The translations under genes were made by a program, and so were the position numbers. A stretch of 35,302 bases of DNA, from assembly GCA_047973025.1 (NCBI GenBank), contig JBKEBE010000051.1, forward strand, positions 1-35,302. Direction: 5' to 3'. The notes under the pieces are model-generated. The model was not told where the DNA came from. It saw only the letters and a program-made list of their open reading frames with translations, and ran no database searches. The stretch comes from UPXZ01 sp047973025 (lineage in GTDB: Bacteria; Bacteroidota; Bacteroidia; Bacteroidales; Paludibacteraceae). Below, piece by piece: positions 8,501 to 14,623 of this stretch (the stretch's first letter is position 1; every line of letters begins with the position of its first letter).

Positions 8501-10164
8501 AAACGATGACCTACCTGCCCAACGGCAATATCGATACCAAAAGCGACGTAGGTACCTACCAATACAACACGCCCCGCCCCAACGCAATGAGCGGCATTAC
8601 GGGAGTGCAGGCGGGCGTTTCTGCCGACAAGCAGTTTATCGACTACACCACTTTCAACAAAATAAGCGAAATACGCCAAGGAACAGACGAAAACTCCATT
8701 ACCAAAAAATACGAAATCTACTACGGATTAGACAATCAGCGGATTAAAACTGTATATACCGAAGAAAACGGCATGCTCAAAACCCGCTACTACTTTGGGG
8801 CATACGAGCGAACGATCCAAAACAACGTAATCCAAGAAACAGACTACATCTCCACCCCGGCAGGCATTACCGCCATGCGGGGATATAACGATGTGGAAGA
8901 TCTCGAAAAAATTTACTACCTTCACACCGACAATCTCGGCTCCGTACAGGCTATTACCAATGAAAGCAAAGCCGTAGTAAGCAGTTACTACTACACCCCT
9001 TGGGGCGGACGCGTACTGCTCGGCGGAGCAGACATTACAGACCGTGGTTATACATTTCACGAGCATCTGACGGAGTTTGGGCTGATAGATATGAACGGGC
9101 GCGTTTACGACCCGGTACTGGCACGCTTCTTATCTCCAGACCCCTATGTGCAGGCGCCGGATTACACGCAGAACTTTAATAGGTATTCGTATTGCTACAA
9201 TAATCCGTTTAAGTTTACCGATCCGAGTGGGGAACTGCAAATAGGTCCGTTCTATGTTTCACTAAATGTCGGTTGGGGATACGGTAGCGGCTTTTCGTTC
9301 GGCATAAGCGCGGGAGTAGGGATTGAAAAAATAGCATCCGCAGGTATTTATGTCGGATACAATACGAGCGGCAGTTTTACATTTTCCGCAAACGCGGGTA
9401 TCGCCGGGTTTTACGTATCAGGCGGCTACGACACCAAAGGCGGATGGAACGCGAGCGCCGGATGGTCGGCTCCTATCCCGCCCTTGGGTATCGTGAGTTT
9501 CAACTCCAATATGCTCGGCATAAGTGCCGGCTACAGCCAGAGCGGTGGCTGGTCCGGCAACTATATGGGGGTGCAGATAACGAAAAACGGAGCGAGTTTT
9601 AGTCCGAGTGTGGGAGTGGGGATTAATGCATTTACTCATTATTCTAATGACAATATAGATATGAATAATGAATTATGTTATATGTCAGAATCACGCTTTA
9701 AAAATAAACAAGAGATGATGGATTATTTGGAATCAATAAATAGAAATGCTAGTGATATTGATGCTGATCAAATAAGATATGCTGATAATTACCCTGGTAA
9801 TAAAAAGTTAGGTTCAACCCGTACTACTGTTATTTTTGGTAAAATTTCACACATTGAAATGGTAATGTTTCCACATAAGACATTAGATGGTTTTAATATT
9901 ACATTTAATCACGAGACAATCCATGTATACCATTATAGGAAATATGGAGAAATGGATAATACTAATGGAGATTATTCAGAAACAGTTGCGTATAGACATG
10001 ATAATTTGTATGATTCCAATACAAAACTTCCCAAAGACATAGTACCATACACTGGAAACTTAAGTTTATTTGATGTCCCTTGGCCTAAATTAATTCCAAT
10101 CTATATGAATCAAAAACAATATTATCCAAATATTATATATCCAAAACGTATGAATTTAAAATGA
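5545..10164 (+). CDS. RHS/YD-repeat toxin carrier, C-terminal part, with HExxH metallopeptidase-like tip
   Basis: A 1539-residue continuation of the upstream frame, open from about 5392; the ATG at 5545 is only the first in-frame Met. It carries more FG-GAP repeats (residues 1-200: DYDNDGLTD, DYNGDGYVD, DTNGDGVQD). Long YD/RHS repeats follow to about 1150, then the RHS core signature near 1175-1230 (DMNGRVYDPVLARFLSPDP, RYSYCYNNP, DPSGE). After the core comes a Gly/Ser/aromatic-rich beta segment (about 1232-1362), then a compositionally different AT-rich tip. The tip has H1456-E-T-I-H1460 and a candidate third zinc ligand E1479 in YSETVAY. By analogy with RHS polymorphic toxins, the YD shell would enclose the tip, which is probably a zinc metallopeptidase toxin. 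The substrate is unknown. The stop overlaps the next gene by four bases. Confidence 0.88.
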   Translation: MLGDFDANGKLDMLTQTWNADFMENSINNVTIKESSILKNKLFFDPWPGDPTRLFANCYAGDYDNDGLTDILVQANDHRKVHTKWGWYILKNSGAFFSDMEKIDLNLNRANTDNEDEGRYAAYPIDYNGDGYVDIILGDETHKNNKYSYTNWFFYKNTGGAFSSDYYIKTTAPLSKLNAVVMDTNGDGVQDLVFGDARGYRYNRYFHAFTMFGANKRNVVRAITDGMGAKEEFTYTYFSDYNQETRDAADPVKNLKNPIMLVDTYTDALGSKTTYAYSNPKVHTEGKGFLGFETVTATNDATASKTVSTYEYDNAYYHVSLKRRETTATDGRLIAWVEMTNQIRTIVGNKRYLPLATGQVAVDYLKGITQTTDNVYNDDGTLQSQKVTTGSATVSTVYDDYKTRVNNGLVSYLPQTISVIRKRDGDSDTTRTRLTYVERTGQIHTKTENEGLYGETTTTYDYHFRGNVKTVFVRPKGLLSTITTYHYAGDGYYIFPTRIESKKNDVALSDVSYTYDYSACNVKTKTDNILRQTVTSEYNSFGRKTKETQPNGAETAYSVLWDNSRANAAYKTVVRELSVNRFSLTYFDKYGREVYTETSGWKGKLLTSSKTYNPATGLLEKATRPRYVDEPEQYTTYAYNDLARRLTEETFFDGVNSLKTTYSYGYNNRTTSVETPDGQTRTTVTDAGGLVSTITDAGGTISYTDFTADGQPRTISYGGANTTIGYDEMGRKVKLTDPNAGTITYSYTADGQLKRQVSAKGDSTVMAYDYAGRIITKTVTNTRGGTPATDVTTYAYVPDDEAGAGQIKSIEQKYDGATNHKQVFTYNSHHQIATASDTYEGVTYTTAYGYDHLWRPATTTTPSGLAVTDMYDSYGDVYQVKAGDKVVWEGKDQNSSGQWLKYNLGNGLQTRKTYSDRQELETIQTGIENNGAFAPGVQNLKYGYQPTTGNLLTRKDILNNRDEDFKYDELDRLETAQLTGAAAYSQTMTYLPNGNIDTKSDVGTYQYNTPRPNAMSGITGVQAGVSADKQFIDYTTFNKISEIRQGTDENSITKKYEIYYGLDNQRIKTVYTEENGMLKTRYYFGAYERTIQNNVIQETDYISTPAGITAMRGYNDVEDLEKIYYLHTDNLGSVQAITNESKAVVSSYYYTPWGGRVLLGGADITDRGYTFHEHLTEFGLIDMNGRVYDPVLARFLSPDPYVQAPDYTQNFNRYSYCYNNPFKFTDPSGELQIGPFYVSLNVGWGYGSGFSFGISAGVGIEKIASAGIYVGYNTSGSFTFSANAGIAGFYVSGGYDTKGGWNASAGWSAPIPPLGIVSFNSNMLGISAGYSQSGGWSGNYMGVQITKNGASFSPSVGVGINAFTHYSNDNIDMNNELCYMSESRFKNKQEMMDYLESINRNASDIDADQIRYADNYPGNKKLGSTRTTVIFGKISHIEMVMFPHKTLDGFNITFNHETIHVYHYRKYGEMDNTNGDYSETVAYRHDNLYDSNTKLPKDIVPYTGNLSLFDVPWPKLIPIYMNQKQYYPNIIYPKRMNLK

Positions 10165-10808
10165 AAAATTTTTTTGTACTTACCATTATTTTAATGCTTT
10201 TAGTTAACCTTTATGGGCAAAGAGTAAATTATTATTTTTTTTCTCCGAAACAATTACAAGATAATTTAAAAAACAGAAAATTAAAAGAATGTAACGTAAT
10301 TACTTTAGATTTTTATAGAGACTATTTTTGTTATGGAGTAAAACAATATAGTGGGCATGATATGGAAAATACAAATTGCATGATCTATAATAAATTCATT
10401 AAAAAGAATAATGAAATAATATTAAAAGATAATATATCATGTAATAAAATAATCATGACAATTAATGATTCTAGTATAGTATTTAAGAACAATAGCAAAT
10501 ACTTTAAAAAAGGAGATACATTTTATGTAAGTGAAATCTCAAATGATAGTTCTATTCATCTGTTTGATTATAGATGTTATTATATTATTGAAGATATGCT
10601 TTATAATACTTATTGGAAAAATGGCATAAAAAATGGCATACATTTTAAAATATCAAATAACAAAAAAATATATCTCTATTATAAGGATGACATACTTGTA
10701 GATTCATTAAAAGTAATCAATGAATTCAATAATGATAGTGTTGATTTATTTATAAAAAGATATTACCTCCGCTCTCGCGGATATTTACCCGTCGTACCGG
10801 ATATGTAG
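10161..10808 (+). CDS. Putative immunity protein for the RHS tip toxin
   Basis: A 215-residue AT-rich gene whose ATG overlaps the toxin stop (ATGA), the usual coupling of a polymorphic toxin and its immunity gene. It starts with a Sec signal peptide (residues 1-20, LTIILMLLVNLYGQ), so it would act in the periplasm or on the outer surface. The body is rich in Asn, Lys, Ile and Tyr. A KNGIKNGIHFKIS stretch near 155 is faintly MORN-like. No known family is recognised; the function is inferred from position. The last dozen residues (RSRGYLPVVPDM) are encoded by repeat DNA of the adjacent REP-like array, so the original 3' end has been replaced. Confidence 0.7.
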   Translation: MKNFFVLTIILMLLVNLYGQRVNYYFFSPKQLQDNLKNRKLKECNVITLDFYRDYFCYGVKQYSGHDMENTNCMIYNKFIKKNNEIILKDNISCNKIIMTINDSSIVFKNNSKYFKKGDTFYVSEISNDSSIHLFDYRCYYIIEDMLYNTYWKNGIKNGIHFKISNNKKIYLYYKDDILVDSLKVINEFNNDSVDLFIKRYYLRSRGYLPVVPDM

Positions 10809-10865
10809 ATAAATGAGCAAAGCATCGTGCTGGTCGGCGGGATTTATAATCCCGCTTTTCAGTAC
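10776..10865 (+). repeat. RAYT-element left-end half copy (L1)
   Basis: A diverged left end of the RAYT-associated element. CGCGGATAT..CCCGTCGTACCGGATATG is followed by AAATGAGCAAA, then GCTGGTC and a perfect hairpin GCGGGATT-TAT-AATCCCGC at 10837-10855. It overlaps the end of the immunity gene. Confidence 0.8.
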
Positions 10866-10972
10866 CCCGTCCCATCGGATATGCTGAATAAATGAGCAAA
10901 TGGTCGAGCTGGTCGGCGGGATTTGTAATCCCGCTTTTCAGTACTATAGGAATTTGTAATTCCGGATTAAAA
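10866..10972 (+). repeat. RAYT-element left-end half copy (L2)
   Basis: About 103 bases nearly identical to the left halves of the copies at 12664 and 13600 and to the half copy at 14512. It has two hairpins, GCGGGATT-TGT-AATCCCGC (10916-10934) and GGAATT-TGT-AATTCC (10949-10963). It stops at GGATTAAAA, where the full RAYT element begins. Confidence 0.85.
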
Positions 10973-10973
10973 C

Positions 10974-11748
10974 CCCGTCCTTACGGATATACCCAATAAT
11001 TGAGCGAATAATCGCGCTGGTCGGCGGGATTTATAATCCCGCCTTTAGTATTATCAGGATTTTTAATCCGGTTCAAATATAAATTCCTATTTTTGCATCA
11101 TGGATATTCAAAACCGCATAACAGGTGAAGTTTATTTTGTAACCGACACGGTTGTGGATTGGGTGGATATTTTTAGCCGTCCGACATACAAACATATTAT
11201 ACTTGATTCGTTGACATACTGCCAAAAAGAAAAAGGATTGCTTATTTACGCGTGGGTGCTGATGAGCAATCATCTACATGCCATTGCAGGGAGCAACGGA
11301 AGAAATGTTTTTTCAGATATTTGGCGGGATTTCAAGAAGTTTACGAGCAAGGAAATACTTAGAACATTGATAAACGATGCACAGGAAAGCAGGCAAGAAT
11401 GGATGCTGAACCGGTTTGAATATGCCGGCAAGAATGACAAGAAAATAACGAATTACAAATTTTGGCAGGAAGGAAATGATGCACAGCAAATTTTTATGAA
11501 TGATTATTTCAACCAAAAGTTGAACTATATCCACCAAAATCCTGTAAAAGCAGAACTTGTCAACCGAGCAGAAGACTATCGTTACAGTTCTGCCATTGAT
11601 TATGCGGGTGGAAAAGGATTGTTGGATGTTGTTGTAGTTTGATTTTTTTCGGATTATAAATCCTGATAATACAAGAGCTGGGATTACAAATCCCGGCAAC
11701 GCATTGCACAAAATTTATACATTTAAAGAACATATCCGAAAGGACGGG
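10974..11748 (+). mobile_element. RAYT element with inverted ends and subterminal hairpins
   Basis: A 775-base unit with a RAYT transposase gene inside and inverted ends. The left end CCCGTCCTTACGGATAT (10974-10990) and the right end ATATCCGAAAGGACGGG (11732-11748) are inverted copies with one mismatch in 17. Subterminal hairpins share a GGATT-nnn-AATCC design: 11024-11042, 11057-11069, 11651-11663 and 11680-11695. Left and right parts match, in order, the two halves of the transposase-less copies at 12642-12856 and 13596-13792. The right end abuts a toxin fragment. Exact borders are inferred from where the copies diverge. Confidence 0.75.
11100..11642 (+). CDS. REP-associated tyrosine transposase (RAYT, Y1_Tnp/HUH)
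   Basis: A 180-residue Y1-type HUH transposase, the normal size for RAYTs. The metal-binding HxH lies in VLMSNHLHAI (near residues 56-65). The candidate nucleophile Tyr lies in KLNYIHQNPVKAELV (near 140-155), followed by YRYSSAIDY, a block typical of RAYTs. The enzyme would nick and join single-stranded DNA at REP hairpins, and such hairpins flank the gene on both sides. A TATTTTTG box (11088-11095) ends only four bases before the ATG, so a leaderless mRNA or an internal start is possible. The gene appears intact. Confidence 0.9.
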   Translation: MDIQNRITGEVYFVTDTVVDWVDIFSRPTYKHIILDSLTYCQKEKGLLIYAWVLMSNHLHAIAGSNGRNVFSDIWRDFKKFTSKEILRTLINDAQESRQEWMLNRFEYAGKNDKKITNYKFWQEGNDAQQIFMNDYFNQKLNYIHQNPVKAELVNRAEDYRYSSAIDYAGGKGLLDVVVV

Positions 11749-12066
11749 GGACTGTTTACCAAGAATAAATCAAAAATATACATATCACCGGGTATCAAAG
11801 GATATATGGATAATGGAACGAGTTTATTTAAACCCGTTGTTGTTCACGAAATGATTCATGCTTTCCATCACAAGTTGGTGTCAGAAAGAAAGATTGACAA
11901 ATATCAATATGCTAAATACTCTGAGGCTGTAGCTTATTCTTACAATATAGCATACTATAAGTATCATGGGATGACAAGTCAATTGAACAATGCAAGAAGT
12001 TACATTACGAACTATCCGGTCGCTATGAGTTGGAAAAATATTTCTAATTTACTTAATCTCTGGTAA
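11704..12066 (+). CDS. 5'-truncated orphan toxin tip, HExxH metallopeptidase-like
   Basis: A 120-codon frame read from a TTG; no convincing start exists and the frame stays open back to 11638. The first about 15 codons are the right end of the RAYT element; true toxin sequence begins near 11749. It contains H48-E-M-I-H52 and YSEAVAY with E74, the same arrangement as HETIH...YSETVAY in the tip of the big RHS protein, so the two tips belong to one family. No delivery domain is left. It is followed after 12 bases by a membrane protein, its likely immunity partner. This is probably a displaced, non-delivered module; whether it is expressed is unknown. Confidence 0.7.
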   Translation: MHKIYTFKEHIRKDGGLFTKNKSKIYISPGIKGYMDNGTSLFKPVVVHEMIHAFHHKLVSERKIDKYQYAKYSEAVAYSYNIAYYKYHGMTSQLNNARSYITNYPVAMSWKNISNLLNLW

Positions 12067-12078
12067 TTATCATTAACT

Positions 12079-12606
12079 ATGTTTGATTTCTTAAATGATT
12101 TAGGATTTCTGTATGGGACAATATGGGATTTGTTGCTAATCCTGTTCTTAATTGTCCTAATAATTTATATTGTTCGTAAATATATTGTTTCAAGTATCCA
12201 ACAAAGAAAAATTATACGATTTGCTATATCTTCCATTATTATTCTCTTTTTCTCATTTGTATCCATTGTAGTATTAATTGATTATATCACAGCTCGTAAG
12301 GACTATAAAGAGTGGCTTAATTATTATATGGAAAAAGCACAAAGAGGTATTAACGAGGACTTGATTGAACTGAAATATTACGGGATGTTTACAATTACGA
12401 AAGAAACAAACAAAATCGATAGTATAACAAAAGGTTTTGGGGTAAAACTGATATCAAGTGGGGATGATATGTATGATGGTCCTTTGATAGAAAAAGCCAA
12501 AGATAAATACGATGAAATCACAAATTCATATTTGGATAAAAGAAATGGTACCGATTGGAAACAACGGATGGATAAAGAATTGGAACCATATATAAACCGG
12601 TGGTAA
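12079..12606 (+). CDS. Putative membrane immunity protein
   Basis: A 175-residue protein with two strong transmembrane segments (about residues 12-32, LLLILFLIVLIIYIV, and 46-68, AISSIIILFFSFVSIVVLI), then a soluble domain of about 105 residues rich in charged residues. It starts 12 bases after the orphan HExxH toxin, the position and spacing of an immunity gene. Its sequence does not resemble the first immunity candidate at 10161. No family recognised; the role is inferred from position. Confidence 0.6.
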   Translation: MFDFLNDLGFLYGTIWDLLLILFLIVLIIYIVRKYIVSSIQQRKIIRFAISSIIILFFSFVSIVVLIDYITARKDYKEWLNYYMEKAQRGINEDLIELKYYGMFTITKETNKIDSITKGFGVKLISSGDDMYDGPLIEKAKDKYDEITNSYLDKRNGTDWKQRMDKELEPYINRW

Positions 12607-12617
12607 TTCCCTTGCTG

Positions 12618-12637
12618 GCGCAGACATTAGTCTGTGC
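12618..12637. repeat. Hairpin of a different REP-like type
   Basis: GCGCAGAC-ATTA-GTCTGTGC forms an 8-bp stem (one G-T pair) with a 4-base loop right after the immunity gene. It has no T run, so it is not a classical terminator. It differs in sequence from the GGATT/AATCC hairpins. Confidence 0.55.
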
Positions 12638-12641
12638 ATTG

Positions 12642-12856
12642 CCCGTCCTTACGGATATACCCGTCCCATCGGATATGCTGAATAAATGAGCAAATGGTCG
12701 AGCTGGTCGGCGGGATTTGTAATCCCGCTTTTCAGTACTATAGGAATTTGTAATTCCGGATTAAAAATCCTAATAATAAAAGAGCTTCGGATTACAAATC
12801 CTCGCGGCGGGCTGCACAGAATTTATACGTTTAAAGGGCATGTCCGGGAGGACGGA
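12642..12856 (+). mobile_element. Transposase-less RAYT-element derivative (REPIN/MITE-like), copy B
   Basis: About 215 bases with the left end CCCGTCCTTACGGATAT (12642-12658) identical to that of the RAYT element, and an imperfect inverted right end ATGTCCGGGAGGACGG (12840-12855). Between them are hairpins at 12710-12728, the GGAATT-TGT-AATTCC hairpin, GGATT-AAA-AATCC and GGATT-ACA-AATCC. Positions 12664-12856 match 13600-13792 over 193 bases with about six differences. It looks like the joined ends of the RAYT element without the gene and could be mobilised in trans by the RAYT. Confidence 0.75.
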
Positions 12857-13019
12857 AAAACTTCATGGTCTAAGATATAACGAAGGCTATTACCGAGAAT
12901 TAACTAATCTGAATACGGACTTACATTCGTTATTAACAGGCAGATTTAATTTAATTTCTTTTAGTGTGAATTATCATAAAAAACACAATTTTAATTATAA
13001 GATCCAATCTAATAAATGA
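12840..13019 (+). pseudogene. 3' remnant of a second toxin, stop overlapping the next immunity gene
   Basis: A short open frame of 59 codons. It begins in the right end of copy B and continues as unique sequence from about 12857 (KLHGLRYNEGYYRELTNLN, then DLHSLLTGRFNLISF). Its TGA at 13017-13019 overlaps the ATG of the downstream lipoprotein as ATGA, exactly as in the intact toxin/immunity pair at 10161-10164. This makes it a probable toxin C-terminal tail cut off at its 5' side by the repeat element. No toxin family recognised. Confidence 0.55.
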
Positions 13020-13588
13020 AAAGAAAACTATATTTCACAATCTTGACAACATCCTTAATTTATTGTTTATCAGGCTGCAACAAGAAGGAAATAGAAATTA
13101 AAAACGATAAAACCAACTACGAATTAGTATTTAACAATGAAGTCCTATTATCCCAAAAGGTAGAAACCTTCTTAGATGAATATTTTAACGATACAACATT
13201 ATTGGATATGCATTATTTCTTTTTAGTAGTTGAGCTAAATACAGATAGTCTATTCTTAGTTATTAATCCTATGTATGTAGACGCCGGCTTTGAAGATGGA
13301 TTAAAGGATATTGTTCCTGTATCTATAATTAAATACAAAAGCAAAATTATCTTCTTATCCACCCCCTTAGATGTGTTATTTGATAAAACGAACGAAAATA
13401 GTATTACAAAAAAAATATATGATGAATCCCTACACAAGGCGTTAATTGAATATCGAGATTATCATAGCTTTAAACGATGGATGTTACTAATAAATAGAAA
13501 CGATGATAGTTATAATATAATTAAAAGTATAGATGAGTTTCTAAAAATTTACCCTTCTCCAAAAATAGAAAAAGATATTTTAGAATAG
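13016..13588 (+). CDS. Putative immunity lipoprotein
   Basis: A 190-residue AT-rich protein with a lipoprotein signal (MKRKLYFTILTTSLIYCLSGC, lipobox Cys at 21), so it is membrane-anchored outside the cytoplasm. The mature part has alternating strands and a Lys/Asp/Ile-rich composition with no recognised domain. It overlaps the toxin remnant by four bases, which supports an immunity role. A 193-base repeat copy follows right after its stop. Confidence 0.6.
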   Translation: MKRKLYFTILTTSLIYCLSGCNKKEIEIKNDKTNYELVFNNEVLLSQKVETFLDEYFNDTTLLDMHYFFLVVELNTDSLFLVINPMYVDAGFEDGLKDIVPVSIIKYKSKIIFLSTPLDVLFDKTNENSITKKIYDESLHKALIEYRDYHSFKRWMLLINRNDDSYNIIKSIDEFLKIYPSPKIEKDILE

Positions 13589-13595
13589 TAAATCC

Positions 13596-13792
13596 CCCAT
13601 CCCATCGGATATGCTGAACAAATGAGCAAAAAGTCGAGCTGGTCGGCGGGATTTGTAATCCCGCTTTTCAGTACTATAGGAATTTGTAATTCCGGATTAA
13701 AAATCCTAATAATAAAAGAGCTTCGGATTACAAATCCTCGCGGCGGGCTGCACAGAATTTATACGGTTAAAGAGCATATCCGGGAGGACGGA
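13596..13792 (+). mobile_element. Transposase-less RAYT-element derivative, copy C
   Basis: Near-identical twin of copy B: 193 bases from 13600 to 13792 with about six substitutions. The left end CCCATCGGATATGC and right end GCATATCCGGGAGGACGG keep an inverted GCATATCCG core. The main hairpin is GCGGGATT-TGT-AATCCCGC at 13646-13664. It lies between the stop of the immunity lipoprotein and the next lipoprotein gene. Confidence 0.75.
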
Positions 13793-13820
13793 GTTATGCG
13801 GCAGCTTAAAAGACGACACC

Positions 13821-14396
13821 GTGAAAATGAAAATTTACATATTGACAATTTTGACCTTGACGTTTTTCGCTTGTTCGACAGACAAAAAACAAACAACAGA
13901 AAATTCAAATAGTATGCTTAAACTTTATAAACTAATTGACAACCAACTTCACTATTGGGAGACTTGGGACAAAGACGAAAAAACCGCAATAGTTCATTGG
14001 GGAATTGTTGGACAAACTGGACAGGATAAAGAAGTTAAAAGCGGACTATTTTCAAATTTTCGTAAAACTGTTCAAAAAGAAATTGACGAGAAACTAAAAG
14101 AAGGTTATGCAGAATTTGACGAAGACAATTACGTGTTTTTAGAAATAGAATACAAGATTGACGGATTTGGAACTGAACAAGACTTAGACAAGCGACACCG
14201 ACTTGAAGAAAAAATGGACGAAGTTTTAGGTTGGACAGGACTTGGACGTACCGATGGTGGAAGCATCGGAAGTGGAACAATGGAAGTTGGTTGTGTTGTA
14301 GTTGACTTTGACATTGCTAAAAAAGTAATTGAAGAAAAACTTAAAGACACCGAATTTGGCGACTATTCAAGAATATTTAAAATGGACAATGAATAA
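13821..14396 (+). CDS. WGR-like domain lipoprotein, possible immunity protein
   Basis: A 191-residue protein with a lipoprotein signal (ILTILTLTFFACS, Cys at 18). A WGR-like domain covers about 32-100: YKLIDNQLHYWETW, then HWGIVGQTGQ, which matches the usual WGR-V-G-x-x-GQ pattern. The C-terminal half has a Gly-rich stretch (GRTDGGSIGSGTMEVGC). It starts 28 bases after the right end of copy C, with no toxin remnant between. A GTG at 13815 is an alternative start. WGR domains usually occur in nucleic-acid-related or poly-ADP-ribose enzymes; a lipid-anchored one in a toxin locus may be an immunity or decoy protein, which is inference. Confidence 0.65.
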   Translation: MKMKIYILTILTLTFFACSTDKKQTTENSNSMLKLYKLIDNQLHYWETWDKDEKTAIVHWGIVGQTGQDKEVKSGLFSNFRKTVQKEIDEKLKEGYAEFDEDNYVFLEIEYKIDGFGTEQDLDKRHRLEEKMDEVLGWTGLGRTDGGSIGSGTMEVGCVVVDFDIAKKVIEEKLKDTEFGDYSRIFKMDNE

Positions 14397-14399
14397 AAG

Positions 14400-14485
14400 C
14401 CGACCGCATAACACGGGTTTTGCGTCAGGCGGGGTGACGTGCAAACTTGAAGCTTTGTGCTTCTAATGAACATTAATAATAAATT
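14400..14485 (+). other. Structured 3' region with bulged hairpins
   Basis: After the WGR gene, TTTGC-GTCA-loop-TGAC-GT-GCAAA (about 14419-14443) forms a 9-bp stem with a two-base bulge. It is followed by GAAGC-TTTGT-GCTTC (about 14450-14464). Together with the preceding GCATAACAC this recalls the bulged 3' sites of gene cassettes, but no integrase or second site is present. It could equally be a transcript-end structure. Confidence 0.3.
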
Positions 14486-14511
14486 GAGACTTTGTGCTCC
14501 GAACCCCCCGC

Positions 14512-14613
14512 TCCCATCGGATATGCTGAACAAATGAGCAAAAAGTCGCGCTGGTCGGCGGGATTTGTAATCCCGCTTTTCAGTACTATAGGAATTTGTA
14601 ATTCCGGATTAAA
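14512..14613 (+). repeat. RAYT-element left-end half copy (D)
   Basis: 102 bases matching the left half of copies B and C, with the hairpin GCGGGATT-TGT-AATCCCGC (14558-14576) and GGAATT-TGT-AATTCC. It ends at GGATTAAA, ten bases before the stop of the thioesterase gene on the other strand. It marks the outer border of the repeat-rich region. Confidence 0.85.
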
Positions 14614-14623
14614 GAAACAACTC

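Noticed and set aside
14400..14485. Integron attC site
   Set aside because: Only one candidate, no integrase in the window and no exact core pair; kept only as a structured 3' region.
10837..14576. Possible CRISPR array from the recurring hairpin units
   Set aside because: Spacing is irregular (hundreds of bases), the units contain several palindromes and no short unique spacers; no cas genes. They fit REP/RAYT elements.
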